Source of the DNA: Rickettsiales bacterium
GTDB lineage: Bacteria > Pseudomonadota > Alphaproteobacteria > Rickettsiales > SXRF01
Assembly: GCA_041396965.1 (NCBI GenBank)
Contig: JAWKXN010000001.1
Location: 992,001 to 1,056,000, forward strand
Reading direction: 5' to 3'
DNA length: 64,000 bases
Shown: piece after piece, positions 40,791-49,261 of the stretch
How the letters are laid out: every line of letters starts with the position of its first letter
Numbering within the stretch: the stretch's first letter is position 1
Program-made: the position numbers and the translations under genes
The notes under the pieces: model-generated
Database searches by the model: none
What the model was told of the DNA's origin: nothing
Seen by the model: only the letters and a program-made list of their open reading frames with translations

Positions 40791-43700
40791 TTAAAATAAA
40801 TTAATTATTTCAATCAGTAAAGCCCTAATTGAGACAATTTTATCCTCTATACCTTTCCATTCATGGGTAAATACTAGTTTTTGGTCGCCACGCAGCTTTA
40901 GGCGGCGGGGATTAAGCTCTATATGGCGGATTAAAGCCTCCGGATTTGATACATAATTATTATAAAAACTGATGACCGCTCCCTTAGCTCCGGTATCAAT
41001 ACGCTCAATACCAGCTTTTTTACATAATAATTTGAGTTTAAGAGTGGTAATCAAGTGCCGTACCTCCTCAGGAACATCTCCAAAACGGTCTATTAGCTCG
41101 GCGGTAAACTCTTCTATTTCCTCATCAGATTGCATCCCTGCCGCTCTGCGATACAAACCAAGCCGTAAACTTAAGTCATCAATATAGCTTTCCGGTATCA
41201 ACACCGATATTCCAAGATTGATAACAGGCGTAAAATCCTGCTCACCATCACCATTTTCTACATTCTTTTGATTCTCGGCGCGCAAAGCGGCGACCGTTTC
41301 CTCCAGCATTTGCTGATAAAGCTCTATGCCGACTTCTTTAATATGTCCTGATTGTTCCTCCCCAACCAGATTGCCGAACCCACGAATATCCATATCATGA
41401 CTAGCTAGAGAAAATCCCGCGCCAAGCGTATCGAGCGTTTGCATCACCTCCAGCCGTTTAGTGGAGTTTTTTGTAAGCTCACGGTGGTGTGGCAGCATGA
41501 AATAAGCGTAAGCCCGTATCTTACCTCGCCCAACCCGCCCACGCATCTGGTATAGTTGCGCCAGCCCGAACAAATGGGCGTTATGGACGATAATGGTGTT
41601 GGCTTCTGGAATATCAAGCCCCGACTCTATAATAGCGGTTGAGATTAATATGTCATATTTACCGTCATAAAAATCATTCATTATCTGATCCAGCTCACTG
41701 GCGGGCAGACCACCATGCGCGACCACTATGCGTGCTTCCGGTACTAATTCGGTTATTTTTAATTTAAGTTCGGCAATATATTTAATTCTTGGCGTTACGA
41801 CAAAACACCTGCCAGCACGGTGCATCTCCCGCATTATCGCTTCTCTGATGATGACCAGATCAAACGGCATGACAAAACTGCGTATAGCCAGCCGGTCAAT
41901 CGGTGGAGTGGTAATAAGACTTAAATCACGCACGCCGGTAAGCGCCATCTGCAACGTTCTTGGAATAGGGGTGGCGGAAAGTGTTAGCACATGAACTTCT
42001 GATTTTAATTCTTTCAGTTTTTCTTTCTGTCCCACTCCAAAATGCTGTTCCTCATCAACAATTACCAATCCCAGATTTTTGAACTTTATGCTTTTAGCGA
42101 GTAAAGCGTGAGTGCCAATAACAATATCAACCTTGCCTTCAGCTAGTTTTTCCTTCGTATCTTTTTGTTCTTTAGCCGAAACCATACGTGATAGCTGGCG
42201 AACAGTTACATCAAAACCAGAAAAACGCTCTCTAAAATTACGAAAATGTTGGCGGGCTAGCAACGTAGTTGGACAAATAACCGCCACCTGCGTTTTTTGC
42301 TCTTCATTGCACGCTGTAACAAAAGCCGCTCTGAGCGCTACCTCCGTTTTTCCAAAACCAACATCGCCACATACCAGCCTGTCCATCGGTTTTCCGGATC
42401 TTAAATCATCTATTACTTCTGCTATCGCTCGTGCCTGATCATCTGTTTCTACGTATGGAAAACCAGAACAAAAACTATCATAAGCATTTACTGAAGCGTC
42501 AAATATCTTACCTTTTTTAATAAGCCTCTTTGCAGCGATACTAAGCAGAGCCTCAGCGGCTATTTTTATTCTCTGTTTTAATTTCGCTTTGCGGTTCTGC
42601 CATGACGCGCCGCCAAGCTTATCAAGATTTATTCCTTCATCATCAAGCCCAAATTTAGAGATTATCTCAATGTTCTCAACCGGCAGAAACAGCTTGTCAT
42701 CCCCAGCGTAAACCAGCTTCAGGCAGTCATGCACCGCGCCTGACGCTTCTATGGCGACTAGCCCTTCAAACCTACCAATCCCATGTTCTTTATGGACAAT
42801 TAGATCGCCTTCATTAAAATTAGAGGCTTCACTCATAAATACTTCAGAGCTTTTCTTCTTCCTCGCTTTTCTGACTATCCGGTCACCGAAAATATCCTGT
42901 TCACTGAAAATATAAAATTTTTCAGTCTCAAAACCTTTTTCTATAGGTAAAACACACAGCCCAATCGTTTTGCCTTTTATATTTTTTTTGCTCTTCCACT
43001 CATCAAGGCGCACGGTATGGAAATCGTTTTCCATTAACAATGTTTGCACACGCTCTCTTGAACCGGATGACATGCAGGCGATAATTACCGGTTTTCCTTG
43101 TGCTTGCTGCCTTTCTAATTGATGAAATGGAGTGTTATCCACCTGTCCTTGCGTGAAACGAAGAACAGGACGAAGTTCTAATGATATATTGTTTTTGTCT
43201 GATTCTTTAGAAATATTGTTGTCATTGCCGTTTATGATAACGTTTGAATCAAACGAGCTAAAATTCAGGTGATTGCGAATTGAGAGTAGTTTATTAAGTG
43301 CGTCCTTCATTATAAATAATTGCGCTGGAGGCGGTGGGTTATATTTATCTTCTCCCGCGAAATTATTTTTTCTACTTATGCTATCCGCTGTTTTCCTCGC
43401 CTCGTAATAATCTATTATCGTTTCGCTTCGTTCTTCTATAGCGGTCTTTACGTCATCATCTGATATAATTAGGCTATCTTTGCAGTAATCAAAAATAGTC
43501 TGGGTGTTTTCATAAAATAAAGGAAGCCAGTGTTCCATACCGCTATACGTCATGCCTTCCGATATAGCGTCATATAGCGGGTCTTTGCCGCTTACCGCTC
43601 CGAACAACTCACGATAATTATTACGGAATCTCGCGATATTTTCCTCATTTAGCAAAACCTCACTTATTGGGTAAATATCAATTCCAGCAACTGAGTCGCT

Positions 43701-44336
43701 GCTTATCTGAGTCATAGGGTCAAATAACCGTATTTCCTCAACCTCATCACCAAACATGTCAATACGTATTCCTTGCTCCATGCCAGAGGGAATAATATCA
43801 ATAATCCCGCCACGAAAGGCGAACTCACCGGTTTCCATTGCTTTGCCACTACGGCGGTATCCGTATTTGATAAGAGAATTGCTGAGTTCACTTTGATTTA
43901 AGTTGTTTCCCTTATGAATAGAAAAATGGGCAGACACAACCATATCGGCAGGCGGTAATTTTTGTAGCGCGGCGTTCACGCTTATCAATAACACTCTTTT
44001 TGTTGGTTTATCTTTACTATTATTTCTGTTTGCCAGATGGTTTAATATTTTTATCTGCTTTGCCATCACTACATTTTTAGGTGACACCCGATCGTAAGGC
44101 ATACAGTCCCACGCTGGAAATACTAATATCTCGGTATCAGGAGCAAAAAACCGGATAGAACTTTCCATAGTCTCCAGTTCACGGTCATTGGTGGTAATAT
44201 ACAGAATGTCACTGGTGGCGGGAAGAGGGGATACATCTCCATTTAACAAACGGGCGATGACCATTCCTCTTGCGCTTGTGGGAGTTGAAGACAGATTAGC
44301 TGATAATATATTATTCATGCAGGGCGTTATAAACAT
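40791..44336 (-). CDS. mfd: Transcription-repair coupling factor
   Basis: Removes RNA polymerase stalled at DNA damage and recruits UvrA. 1181 residues. UvrB-like N-terminal region (GGIIDIIPSGMEQGIRIDMF), RNA polymerase interaction domain (EGDLIVHKEHGIGRFEGL), and RecG-like helicase with Walker A CGDVGFGKTEVA, DEEQHFGV (DEEQ box), LSATPIPRTLQMAL and QMRGRVGRG. The C-terminal TRCF domain ends LGLYRRAAGM and beyond. The start may also be the ATG at 44318 (MNNILSA). In many alphaproteobacteria sdhE is directly adjacent; here accessory genes lie between. Confidence 0.96.
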   Translation of the reverse strand: MFITPCMNNILSANLSSTPTSARGMVIARLLNGDVSPLPATSDILYITTNDRELETMESSIRFFAPDTEILVFPAWDCMPYDRVSPKNVVMAKQIKILNHLANRNNSKDKPTKRVLLISVNAALQKLPPADMVVSAHFSIHKGNNLNQSELSNSLIKYGYRRSGKAMETGEFAFRGGIIDIIPSGMEQGIRIDMFGDEVEEIRLFDPMTQISSDSVAGIDIYPISEVLLNEENIARFRNNYRELFGAVSGKDPLYDAISEGMTYSGMEHWLPLFYENTQTIFDYCKDSLIISDDDVKTAIEERSETIIDYYEARKTADSISRKNNFAGEDKYNPPPPAQLFIMKDALNKLLSIRNHLNFSSFDSNVIINGNDNNISKESDKNNISLELRPVLRFTQGQVDNTPFHQLERQQAQGKPVIIACMSSGSRERVQTLLMENDFHTVRLDEWKSKKNIKGKTIGLCVLPIEKGFETEKFYIFSEQDIFGDRIVRKARKKKSSEVFMSEASNFNEGDLIVHKEHGIGRFEGLVAIEASGAVHDCLKLVYAGDDKLFLPVENIEIISKFGLDDEGINLDKLGGASWQNRKAKLKQRIKIAAEALLSIAAKRLIKKGKIFDASVNAYDSFCSGFPYVETDDQARAIAEVIDDLRSGKPMDRLVCGDVGFGKTEVALRAAFVTACNEEQKTQVAVICPTTLLARQHFRNFRERFSGFDVTVRQLSRMVSAKEQKDTKEKLAEGKVDIVIGTHALLAKSIKFKNLGLVIVDEEQHFGVGQKEKLKELKSEVHVLTLSATPIPRTLQMALTGVRDLSLITTPPIDRLAIRSFVMPFDLVIIREAIMREMHRAGRCFVVTPRIKYIAELKLKITELVPEARIVVAHGGLPASELDQIMNDFYDGKYDILISTAIIESGLDIPEANTIIVHNAHLFGLAQLYQMRGRVGRGKIRAYAYFMLPHHRELTKNSTKRLEVMQTLDTLGAGFSLASHDMDIRGFGNLVGEEQSGHIKEVGIELYQQMLEETVAALRAENQKNVENGDGEQDFTPVINLGISVLIPESYIDDLSLRLGLYRRAAGMQSDEEIEEFTAELIDRFGDVPEEVRHLITTLKLKLLCKKAGIERIDTGAKGAVISFYNNYVSNPEALIRHIELNPRRLKLRGDQKLVFTHEWKGIEDKIVSIRALLIEIINLF

Positions 44337-44393
44337 CTATAAAGACTGTTGCAACAGATGAGTTTTATATGTCTGCAAACAGGCTATAGAAAG

Positions 44394-44762
44394 TTAGCCT
44401 CTGCCTTTCTTTTTCTGAGTTTTGGCAAGTAGTTCTGGATGTTCGCTTGCTATAACTTCACAAGCTTCTTTTACTGAAGATTTTATTTCTTCTAATTTGC
44501 CATGATTTTTAACTCAACCACTACCGACGACAGTCGGTAGTGGTTGAGTACCTTCACTTTGTTCAATAATCCCTTCTTCTAAAATTTCGAGTAATTGTGT
44601 TGATTGCTCTCTGAGTGTATTATTAGATGATAATTCCTCATCACTTAGATAATTATTGGCAACGCTTATCGTTGCGCCAGAAAGAGAAGATAACCCCTCA
44701 TTCGCGGTAAAATAATCATGGTAACTCCAGTCTTCTGGCGGTTCTTTTGTTATAGCAGGCAT
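44394..44762 (-). pseudogene. Small gene interrupted by a palindrome carrying a stop
   Basis: From ATG at 44762 the frame encodes 82 residues (PAITKEPPEDWSYHDYFTAN; LREQSTQLLEILEEG) and stops at TGA 44514-44516, which lies inside a perfect 17-bp hairpin. The same frame continues past the stop for 39 codons without a start codon: KNHGKLEEIKSSVKEACEVI, then ASEHPELLAKTQKKKGRG. The downstream part has good protein character, so the hairpin has probably interrupted an originally longer protein. The N-terminal 82 residues could still be made. Confidence 0.5.
44512..44549. repeat. Perfect 17-bp palindrome
   Basis: ACTCAACCACTACCGAC, loop GACA, GTCGGTAGTGGTTGAGT. No T run follows on either strand, so it is not a standard terminator. 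It supplies the TGA stop of the small gene that it interrupts, and looks like an inserted palindromic element. Confidence 0.75.
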
Positions 44763-44763
44763 T

Positions 44764-45021
44764 TTATTTCTCCCATGTCCTAAGAAATTCTCTGGCTTTC
44801 TCGTCCGGCTCCGGAATATTATCGCGATAAATTATCTTACCGTAACTTTCTGGGTTTCTGTGACGCTTGCCTAAAAAATCCTCTTTCATTTTCTTATATC
44901 CATCCATATCGCAACGTATGTAGCAAAAAAAAGACTCTCCCAGCAAATTTTTCCCGTAATAGGTAACGACGCTCTCGCCGCTACCAAACTTTACTTTTTC
45001 CGCGAAATTTATATGACTCAT
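44764..45021 (-). CDS. Small protein of unknown function
   Basis: 85 residues, mixed alpha/beta, charged: FAEKVKFGSGESVVTYYGKN, SFFCYIRCDMDGYKKMKEDF and PEPDEKAREFLRTWEK. Not recognised. The stop is 1 bp from the start of the next gene downstream, so the two are coupled. It belongs to the accessory cluster between sdhE and mfd. Confidence 0.5.
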   Translation of the reverse strand: MSHINFAEKVKFGSGESVVTYYGKNLLGESFFCYIRCDMDGYKKMKEDFLGKRHRNPESYGKIIYRDNIPEPDEKAREFLRTWEK

Positions 45022-45058
45022 ATGTCTTTATGGTTCTTGTTTAGTTTTTCTTGTTATT

Positions 45059-45904
45059 TTATGCTTTTTGTTGAGCTCCAGCAATTCTTTGGTTTATTTT
45101 CGGAGGTCTAGTCGGAATTGAACGCTCTTCAAATTCTTTCTTAATTCCAGCAACTTTGACCATTCTATCCTCCGCGTCGGCAATTTCTGTTTGTGCGTCC
45201 TTTACAACATTTTTACTTGTTAACATAGAATGAACTATATCCGGATTAGAAGCGACATTTTCTGTAATCAAACGAAAAACACGGTTATCTCCTTCCGTCT
45301 CATAGAGTTTATCTTTATAGAATTTATCTTTAGGTATGCTAATTTTATGACGTTTATGAGAAATAAAATAATAAACGTCGCTATCCAGTAATTTTTCTAA
45401 CATTTTAATCTGTTTTTTCTCTATAGCGACTTTTACCATCTTAAAAGGTAATTCTAAATCATTATCACTAGTAGCTAACTGATAAATAGCTGAACTTTCT
45501 TTTTCACCACGATCGGTGAATGCCGATATGAAATCAATATTTCCGGTTTTTATGGCCTCCAAAAGAGAATTTTCTAGTCCGATTATATCACTATAATTAT
45601 AATTATTTTCAATAGTATTAGGTGACCGCATACATGGAGAGAAAGCATCATGCTCGCCACCAAATAAACTACTTGCATTTAAATCTTGTTGCCTAACAAC
45701 TGTACCAGTTGTAGAACTAGCGGTATACGTATATTTTTCTTCTAAGAAATTTTTCAAAGCTTCTGGGATGGTGCCACTTTTAGCAGCCGCAGACAAATCT
45801 TCCAGCAATTGTTTGCCGAAATTACTTTTAATGTAGTGTATTTGTTCGCCCATGTTCGCGCCATCAGCCGGAACACCAGCTTTCCTATCCTCCTTGTCCC
45901 TCAT
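45059..45904 (-). CDS. Protein of unknown function with ankyrin-like helices
   Basis: About 281 residues. The stretch LLEAIKTGNIDFISAFTDRG resembles an ankyrin repeat and is followed by related helical pairs (FKMVKVAIEKKQIKMLEKLL; ITENVASNPDIVHSML), but no canonical repeat array is visible. No signal peptide. The ATG at 45904 has AAGGA upstream; an earlier TTG is unlikely. Ankyrin-like proteins in host-associated bacteria are often effectors, which is only a possibility here. In the accessory cluster between sdhE and mfd. Confidence 0.5.
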   Translation of the reverse strand: MRDKEDRKAGVPADGANMGEQIHYIKSNFGKQLLEDLSAAAKSGTIPEALKNFLEEKYTYTASSTTGTVVRQQDLNASSLFGGEHDAFSPCMRSPNTIENNYNYSDIIGLENSLLEAIKTGNIDFISAFTDRGEKESSAIYQLATSDNDLELPFKMVKVAIEKKQIKMLEKLLDSDVYYFISHKRHKISIPKDKFYKDKLYETEGDNRVFRLITENVASNPDIVHSMLTSKNVVKDAQTEIADAEDRMVKVAGIKKEFEERSIPTRPPKINQRIAGAQQKA

Positions 45905-45964
45905 ATAACTTTCCTTTTGTTGCAAATTCAGAACCGGTAAATTCTAACTATTTATTAACTATTG

Positions 45965-46225
45965 TCAATGGGTTTTGTGTCCGTGCTCTCTGAGCCTTTC
46001 AAGGATTGGGCGGTACGAATTATCGGTCGGAGGCATCTTTTCTATCAGCCAATCCCAGATGTCCGCGTCGTTTTCATCCAGTAGCTTCTCGTAAATATCT
46101 ATTTCATTATCACCCATATCTGCCAGATGCTCATCAGCGAAACCACCTAATATTAGGTCTGTTTCCTTCCAGCCACGATGCCAACTGCGATAGCGCAGGC
46201 GTTTTATTCTAGTCTCTCTATCCAT
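45965..46225 (-). CDS. sdhE: FAD assembly factor SdhE
   Basis: Promotes covalent flavinylation of succinate dehydrogenase (SdhA). 86 residues, the usual size. RIKRLRYRSWHRGWKETDLI contains the conserved RGxxE motif needed for activity; LLDENDADIWDWLIEKMPP is the second family block (DxDLxxW). The gene heads a minus-strand run that includes small accessory genes and then mfd. Confidence 0.92.
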   Translation of the reverse strand: MDRETRIKRLRYRSWHRGWKETDLILGGFADEHLADMGDNEIDIYEKLLDENDADIWDWLIEKMPPTDNSYRPILERLREHGHKTH

Positions 46226-46335
46226 TTGTCTATATAATACAATATGATATTTAGTTAATATTTTATTTATCTTAATAAACTAAGCTAATACAGCGGATTG
46301 TACTAGAAATATATGTAAGAACAAGGTTCATTTTT

Positions 46336-47244
46336 ATGATGAATGATTATAGTGGTGATAGCGCGGTAATTACTATCTGTCAGAATAGCAGAGCGAAGAC
46401 CGTAACCATAAGCGCTGTGAATGAGATAGCGACAAATATAATAGGTTTTAATGAGCTTGAGCTTATTGGAAGAAAACTCACTGAGATATTGCCGCCACGT
46501 ATTAAAACTTTACTTGATGAATATGTGGAATATGATTCCGAGATTAATGATGTAGGAACTGTATTAAGCAAAGTTCAGAGCTTCAGTGTAATCGGAAAAA
46601 ATGATAAAGAAAAAGCTTATCGCCTTAAAGTAGTGCGCACCCAATCACTCGGAAATTCAATATATTTTCTGCTTATATTGCAAGATAGTTTAGGCGCAAG
46701 AAAAAATGAAGCCTTGAGAAAAACAATTCGAGAAAATTTTAGAGGTCATGAATCTTTAGATATAGATACAGATCTTCCAGATCGGGAGTCATTGATAAAA
46801 GATATAAATATCATGAAAAGATATGCTGGAAGCAACAATATATTCTCATGCTTCGCGGTGTTACAGATAGATCGCTATAATGAATTACTTACGAATAATG
46901 GCAATAAAACCTGTAATGAGATTATGAAATATATAGCGAAGCTTGCAAGACGCAGCGTACGTCCAGATGATGTAGTCGGTCACGCTGGAGATGGTCGTAT
47001 TGGTATATTACTAGTTGACATAGCTAAAGGTTCCGAAAGAATGGTACTTAATCGTTTGCGCTGGCAAGTAGCATCTAACCCGTATATTGGTGATGAAAAA
47101 GAAACTATAGGTATCAGTATTACTATATCATTCGCTAATATAAGTGATGATTCGAACGGCAATGAACTAATTAAAAAATGTGAACATAGCTTGGATAATC
47201 TTGGTGATAACGCGCACAATACCCTTATAGAGTCAGCCGCCTAA
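46336..47244 (+). CDS. PAS-GGDEF protein with degenerate active site
   Basis: 302 residues. An N-terminal PAS-like domain (ITICQNSRAKTVTISAVNEI; ELIGRKLTEILPPRI) is followed by a GGDEF fold (SCFAVLQIDRYNELLTNNGN; VRPDDVVGHAGDGRIGILLV). The signature is AGDGR where active enzymes have GGDEF/GGEEF, so diguanylate cyclase activity is doubtful. It could be a c-di-GMP or GTP sensor. The EAL protein at 53.7 kb is the other c-di-GMP gene in the window. Confidence 0.75.
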   Translation: MMNDYSGDSAVITICQNSRAKTVTISAVNEIATNIIGFNELELIGRKLTEILPPRIKTLLDEYVEYDSEINDVGTVLSKVQSFSVIGKNDKEKAYRLKVVRTQSLGNSIYFLLILQDSLGARKNEALRKTIRENFRGHESLDIDTDLPDRESLIKDINIMKRYAGSNNIFSCFAVLQIDRYNELLTNNGNKTCNEIMKYIAKLARRSVRPDDVVGHAGDGRIGILLVDIAKGSERMVLNRLRWQVASNPYIGDEKETIGISITISFANISDDSNGNELIKKCEHSLDNLGDNAHNTLIESAA

Positions 47245-47327
47245 CTATATTCCTTAATATTTATTGACTAATTTTTGTAATATATTATCCTAAGCCAAAT
47301 AGTCAATAACATCTCTACCATAATCTT

Positions 47328-47615
47328 ATGTCTGATATATATGATAGTAATAGAGAAAGAACAACACGACCAACCCGTGCAGGAGGAAATGTGGAAAGAA
47401 AAACAGGAAAAGAAATAGCGGAGGAAACTGTCGCGGAATCCTTAAGAAGATCAAACGAAGGGAGAGGATTACCATCTGACGCTTCCGCTCAAGATTTAGT
47501 TGATGATATAATGAGGGAATATAACATTAAGTTACATGAAAAATTTCCAGAACTAGAAAATGGCGGAAACCCAAACTCCTCATTACCAAATAAAGGTGGA
47601 CAAATAGAAAGATAA
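47328..47615 (+). CDS. Small disordered protein of unknown function
   Basis: 95 residues, mostly Arg/Glu/Asn/Gly, likely disordered: RERTTRPTRAGGNVERKTGK, then a helix SAQDLVDDIMREYNIKLHEK. Not recognised. Starts 83 bp after the PAS-GGDEF gene on the same strand and may share its transcript. Confidence 0.45.
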   Translation: MSDIYDSNRERTTRPTRAGGNVERKTGKEIAEETVAESLRRSNEGRGLPSDASAQDLVDDIMREYNIKLHEKFPELENGGNPNSSLPNKGGQIER

Positions 47616-47661
47616 TTCTATACACTTTACTTGCCGATGACTTTTAGCTAATTAAAATAGT

Positions 47662-48123
47662 CTAACGCAACCAATCAATAGTATCTTTATGGTCGGCCAT
47701 AAAATCGCCAACATCTCTCATGATTAAATCAAGTTCGCCATTTGGTTTTTCTAAAGCACAGGTAAGAGCCTCTGACTTTAAGCTGAGTCTACACCAGCTA
47801 CCATTATTACGTTGACAGGCGATAGCTTTATAATTTTTTGATATATTCTTACTATTAAGTTCAAATTTCTCACTAAAATTCCGACAAATAGACTTTGATT
47901 TACTGATATATGGCTTACCAACATATATCTCACCACTTGCCAGTGAGCTATTCCATTTATGAGATTTATCAACTCCTACATAATCCATAACATAGTTAAA
48001 TATTTTATTATAGTAGGCTAGTTGTTCTCCAGTGAGATAGCTACGCGGACTTTCGCTATCATTACTAGCAAAAGAAGGTTTGCAAACAATCACACTTATT
48101 ATAAATAACAACAGATATTTCAT
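47662..48123 (-). CDS. Secreted protein of unknown function
   Basis: 153 residues with a clear signal peptide (KYLLLFIISVIVCKPSFASN, cleavage after SFA). Mature part has four Cys (SKSICRNF, AIACQRN, GSWCRLS, ALTCALE), so two disulfides are likely in the periplasm. Not recognised. It lies 7 bp after the glycosyltransferase gene on the same strand. Confidence 0.55.
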   Translation of the reverse strand: MKYLLLFIISVIVCKPSFASNDSESPRSYLTGEQLAYYNKIFNYVMDYVGVDKSHKWNSSLASGEIYVGKPYISKSKSICRNFSEKFELNSKNISKNYKAIACQRNNGSWCRLSLKSEALTCALEKPNGELDLIMRDVGDFMADHKDTIDWLR

Positions 48124-48130
48124 AAAAACA

Positions 48131-49207
48131 TCACTTACTATCTATTTTATCCTTAAGAGCAAAAAGTATATTATCCAGTTTTCCTGATGATTTTTTTATG
48201 CCGAAATCATCAACTTTCTTGCTTCCTTCCATAACTATTTTTTCAGCTATCTTACCATTATCAAGCAATATTTTCTCAATAGTTTCCGCAAGATTATTAT
48301 AATCTCCTCTTGGATAAAGTATCCCATTAATGTTATCCGATATAATGGCTGCCAACCCATCAACTTCTGAGGCTATAACCAAAACGCCATGCGCCCAAGC
48401 CTCTAAGACCACTATTCCAAATGTCTCATTGTATGATGGAACGCATAAAATATCAATTTTATTAAAGAATTCTGCTTTTTCATCTTGATAAACCCAGCCC
48501 TGAAACTCTATATCATCACTTACCGCAAGCTTATTTGCCATTGACTGTAGCTTAAGTTTTTCCTCGCCATCTCCAGCGATTATCGTCTTTATGTCATAAT
48601 TCTTTTTCTTTAATATAGAAGTAGCGTTTACTATTTGATCCGCTCCTTTTTCAGGAGATAATCTACCTAAAAAACCAATTGTTAATGGCGTATTTATACA
48701 ATAATTTTGAATATTTTTTTTCCCACTAAGATCTATCATGTTATTCATTACCACACAGCGATCTTCTGGATATTTATTTTTTACGAAGTGCCTTCTCATA
48801 TCCTCAGTAAGAGTAATGAGCGCTGAAGCTTTTTTACTATAGCGAACGGTATTGCTGTGGCTTACTCCTATTAAAGGTGTATCATTCCCAGTAAGTGCCA
48901 TACGACAGGTAAAAATCGCTCTACCATTATGGGCTAATACAATATCCGGCTTATGCTTATTAAATAATTTCTTTAAGCTACACCAAGCGAAAACATCGTA
49001 AAAACCATGAACTCTCTGCGTAATTATATTAAATGATAACTCTTTCAGCTTATCTATATAAGGAGCGTTGGGAAGAACTAGGCAAGTAACATCATGTCCA
49101 CACATAATCAAGGCTTTGCAGTAATCAATGTATGATTGTTCCAAACCACCGACATTATCGGTAAAAAGAGCATGAAAAATTTTTAGCTTGTTCTTTTTTA
49201 CACTCAT
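48131..49207 (-). CDS. GT4-family glycosyltransferase
   Basis: 358 residues with two Rossmann domains, GT-B fold. N-terminal FTDNVGGLEQSYIDYCKALI is the acceptor-side start; the C-terminal TIGFLGRLSPEKGADQIVNA and VPSYNETFGIVVLEAWAHG (E-x7-E motif) are the GT4 signatures. Likely adds sugar to a surface polysaccharide or lipid; the donor and acceptor are unknown. Located alone beside ubiB, so no polysaccharide cluster is visible. Confidence 0.85.
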   Translation of the reverse strand: MSVKKNKLKIFHALFTDNVGGLEQSYIDYCKALIMCGHDVTCLVLPNAPYIDKLKELSFNIITQRVHGFYDVFAWCSLKKLFNKHKPDIVLAHNGRAIFTCRMALTGNDTPLIGVSHSNTVRYSKKASALITLTEDMRRHFVKNKYPEDRCVVMNNMIDLSGKKNIQNYCINTPLTIGFLGRLSPEKGADQIVNATSILKKKNYDIKTIIAGDGEEKLKLQSMANKLAVSDDIEFQGWVYQDEKAEFFNKIDILCVPSYNETFGIVVLEAWAHGVLVIASEVDGLAAIISDNINGILYPRGDYNNLAETIEKILLDNGKIAEKIVMEGSKKVDDFGIKKSSGKLDNILFALKDKIDSK

Positions 49208-49261
49208 TCTTTATTCTTAATTTTATAGCTATAGAAAATGACAGATAAGCGATTTTATAAA

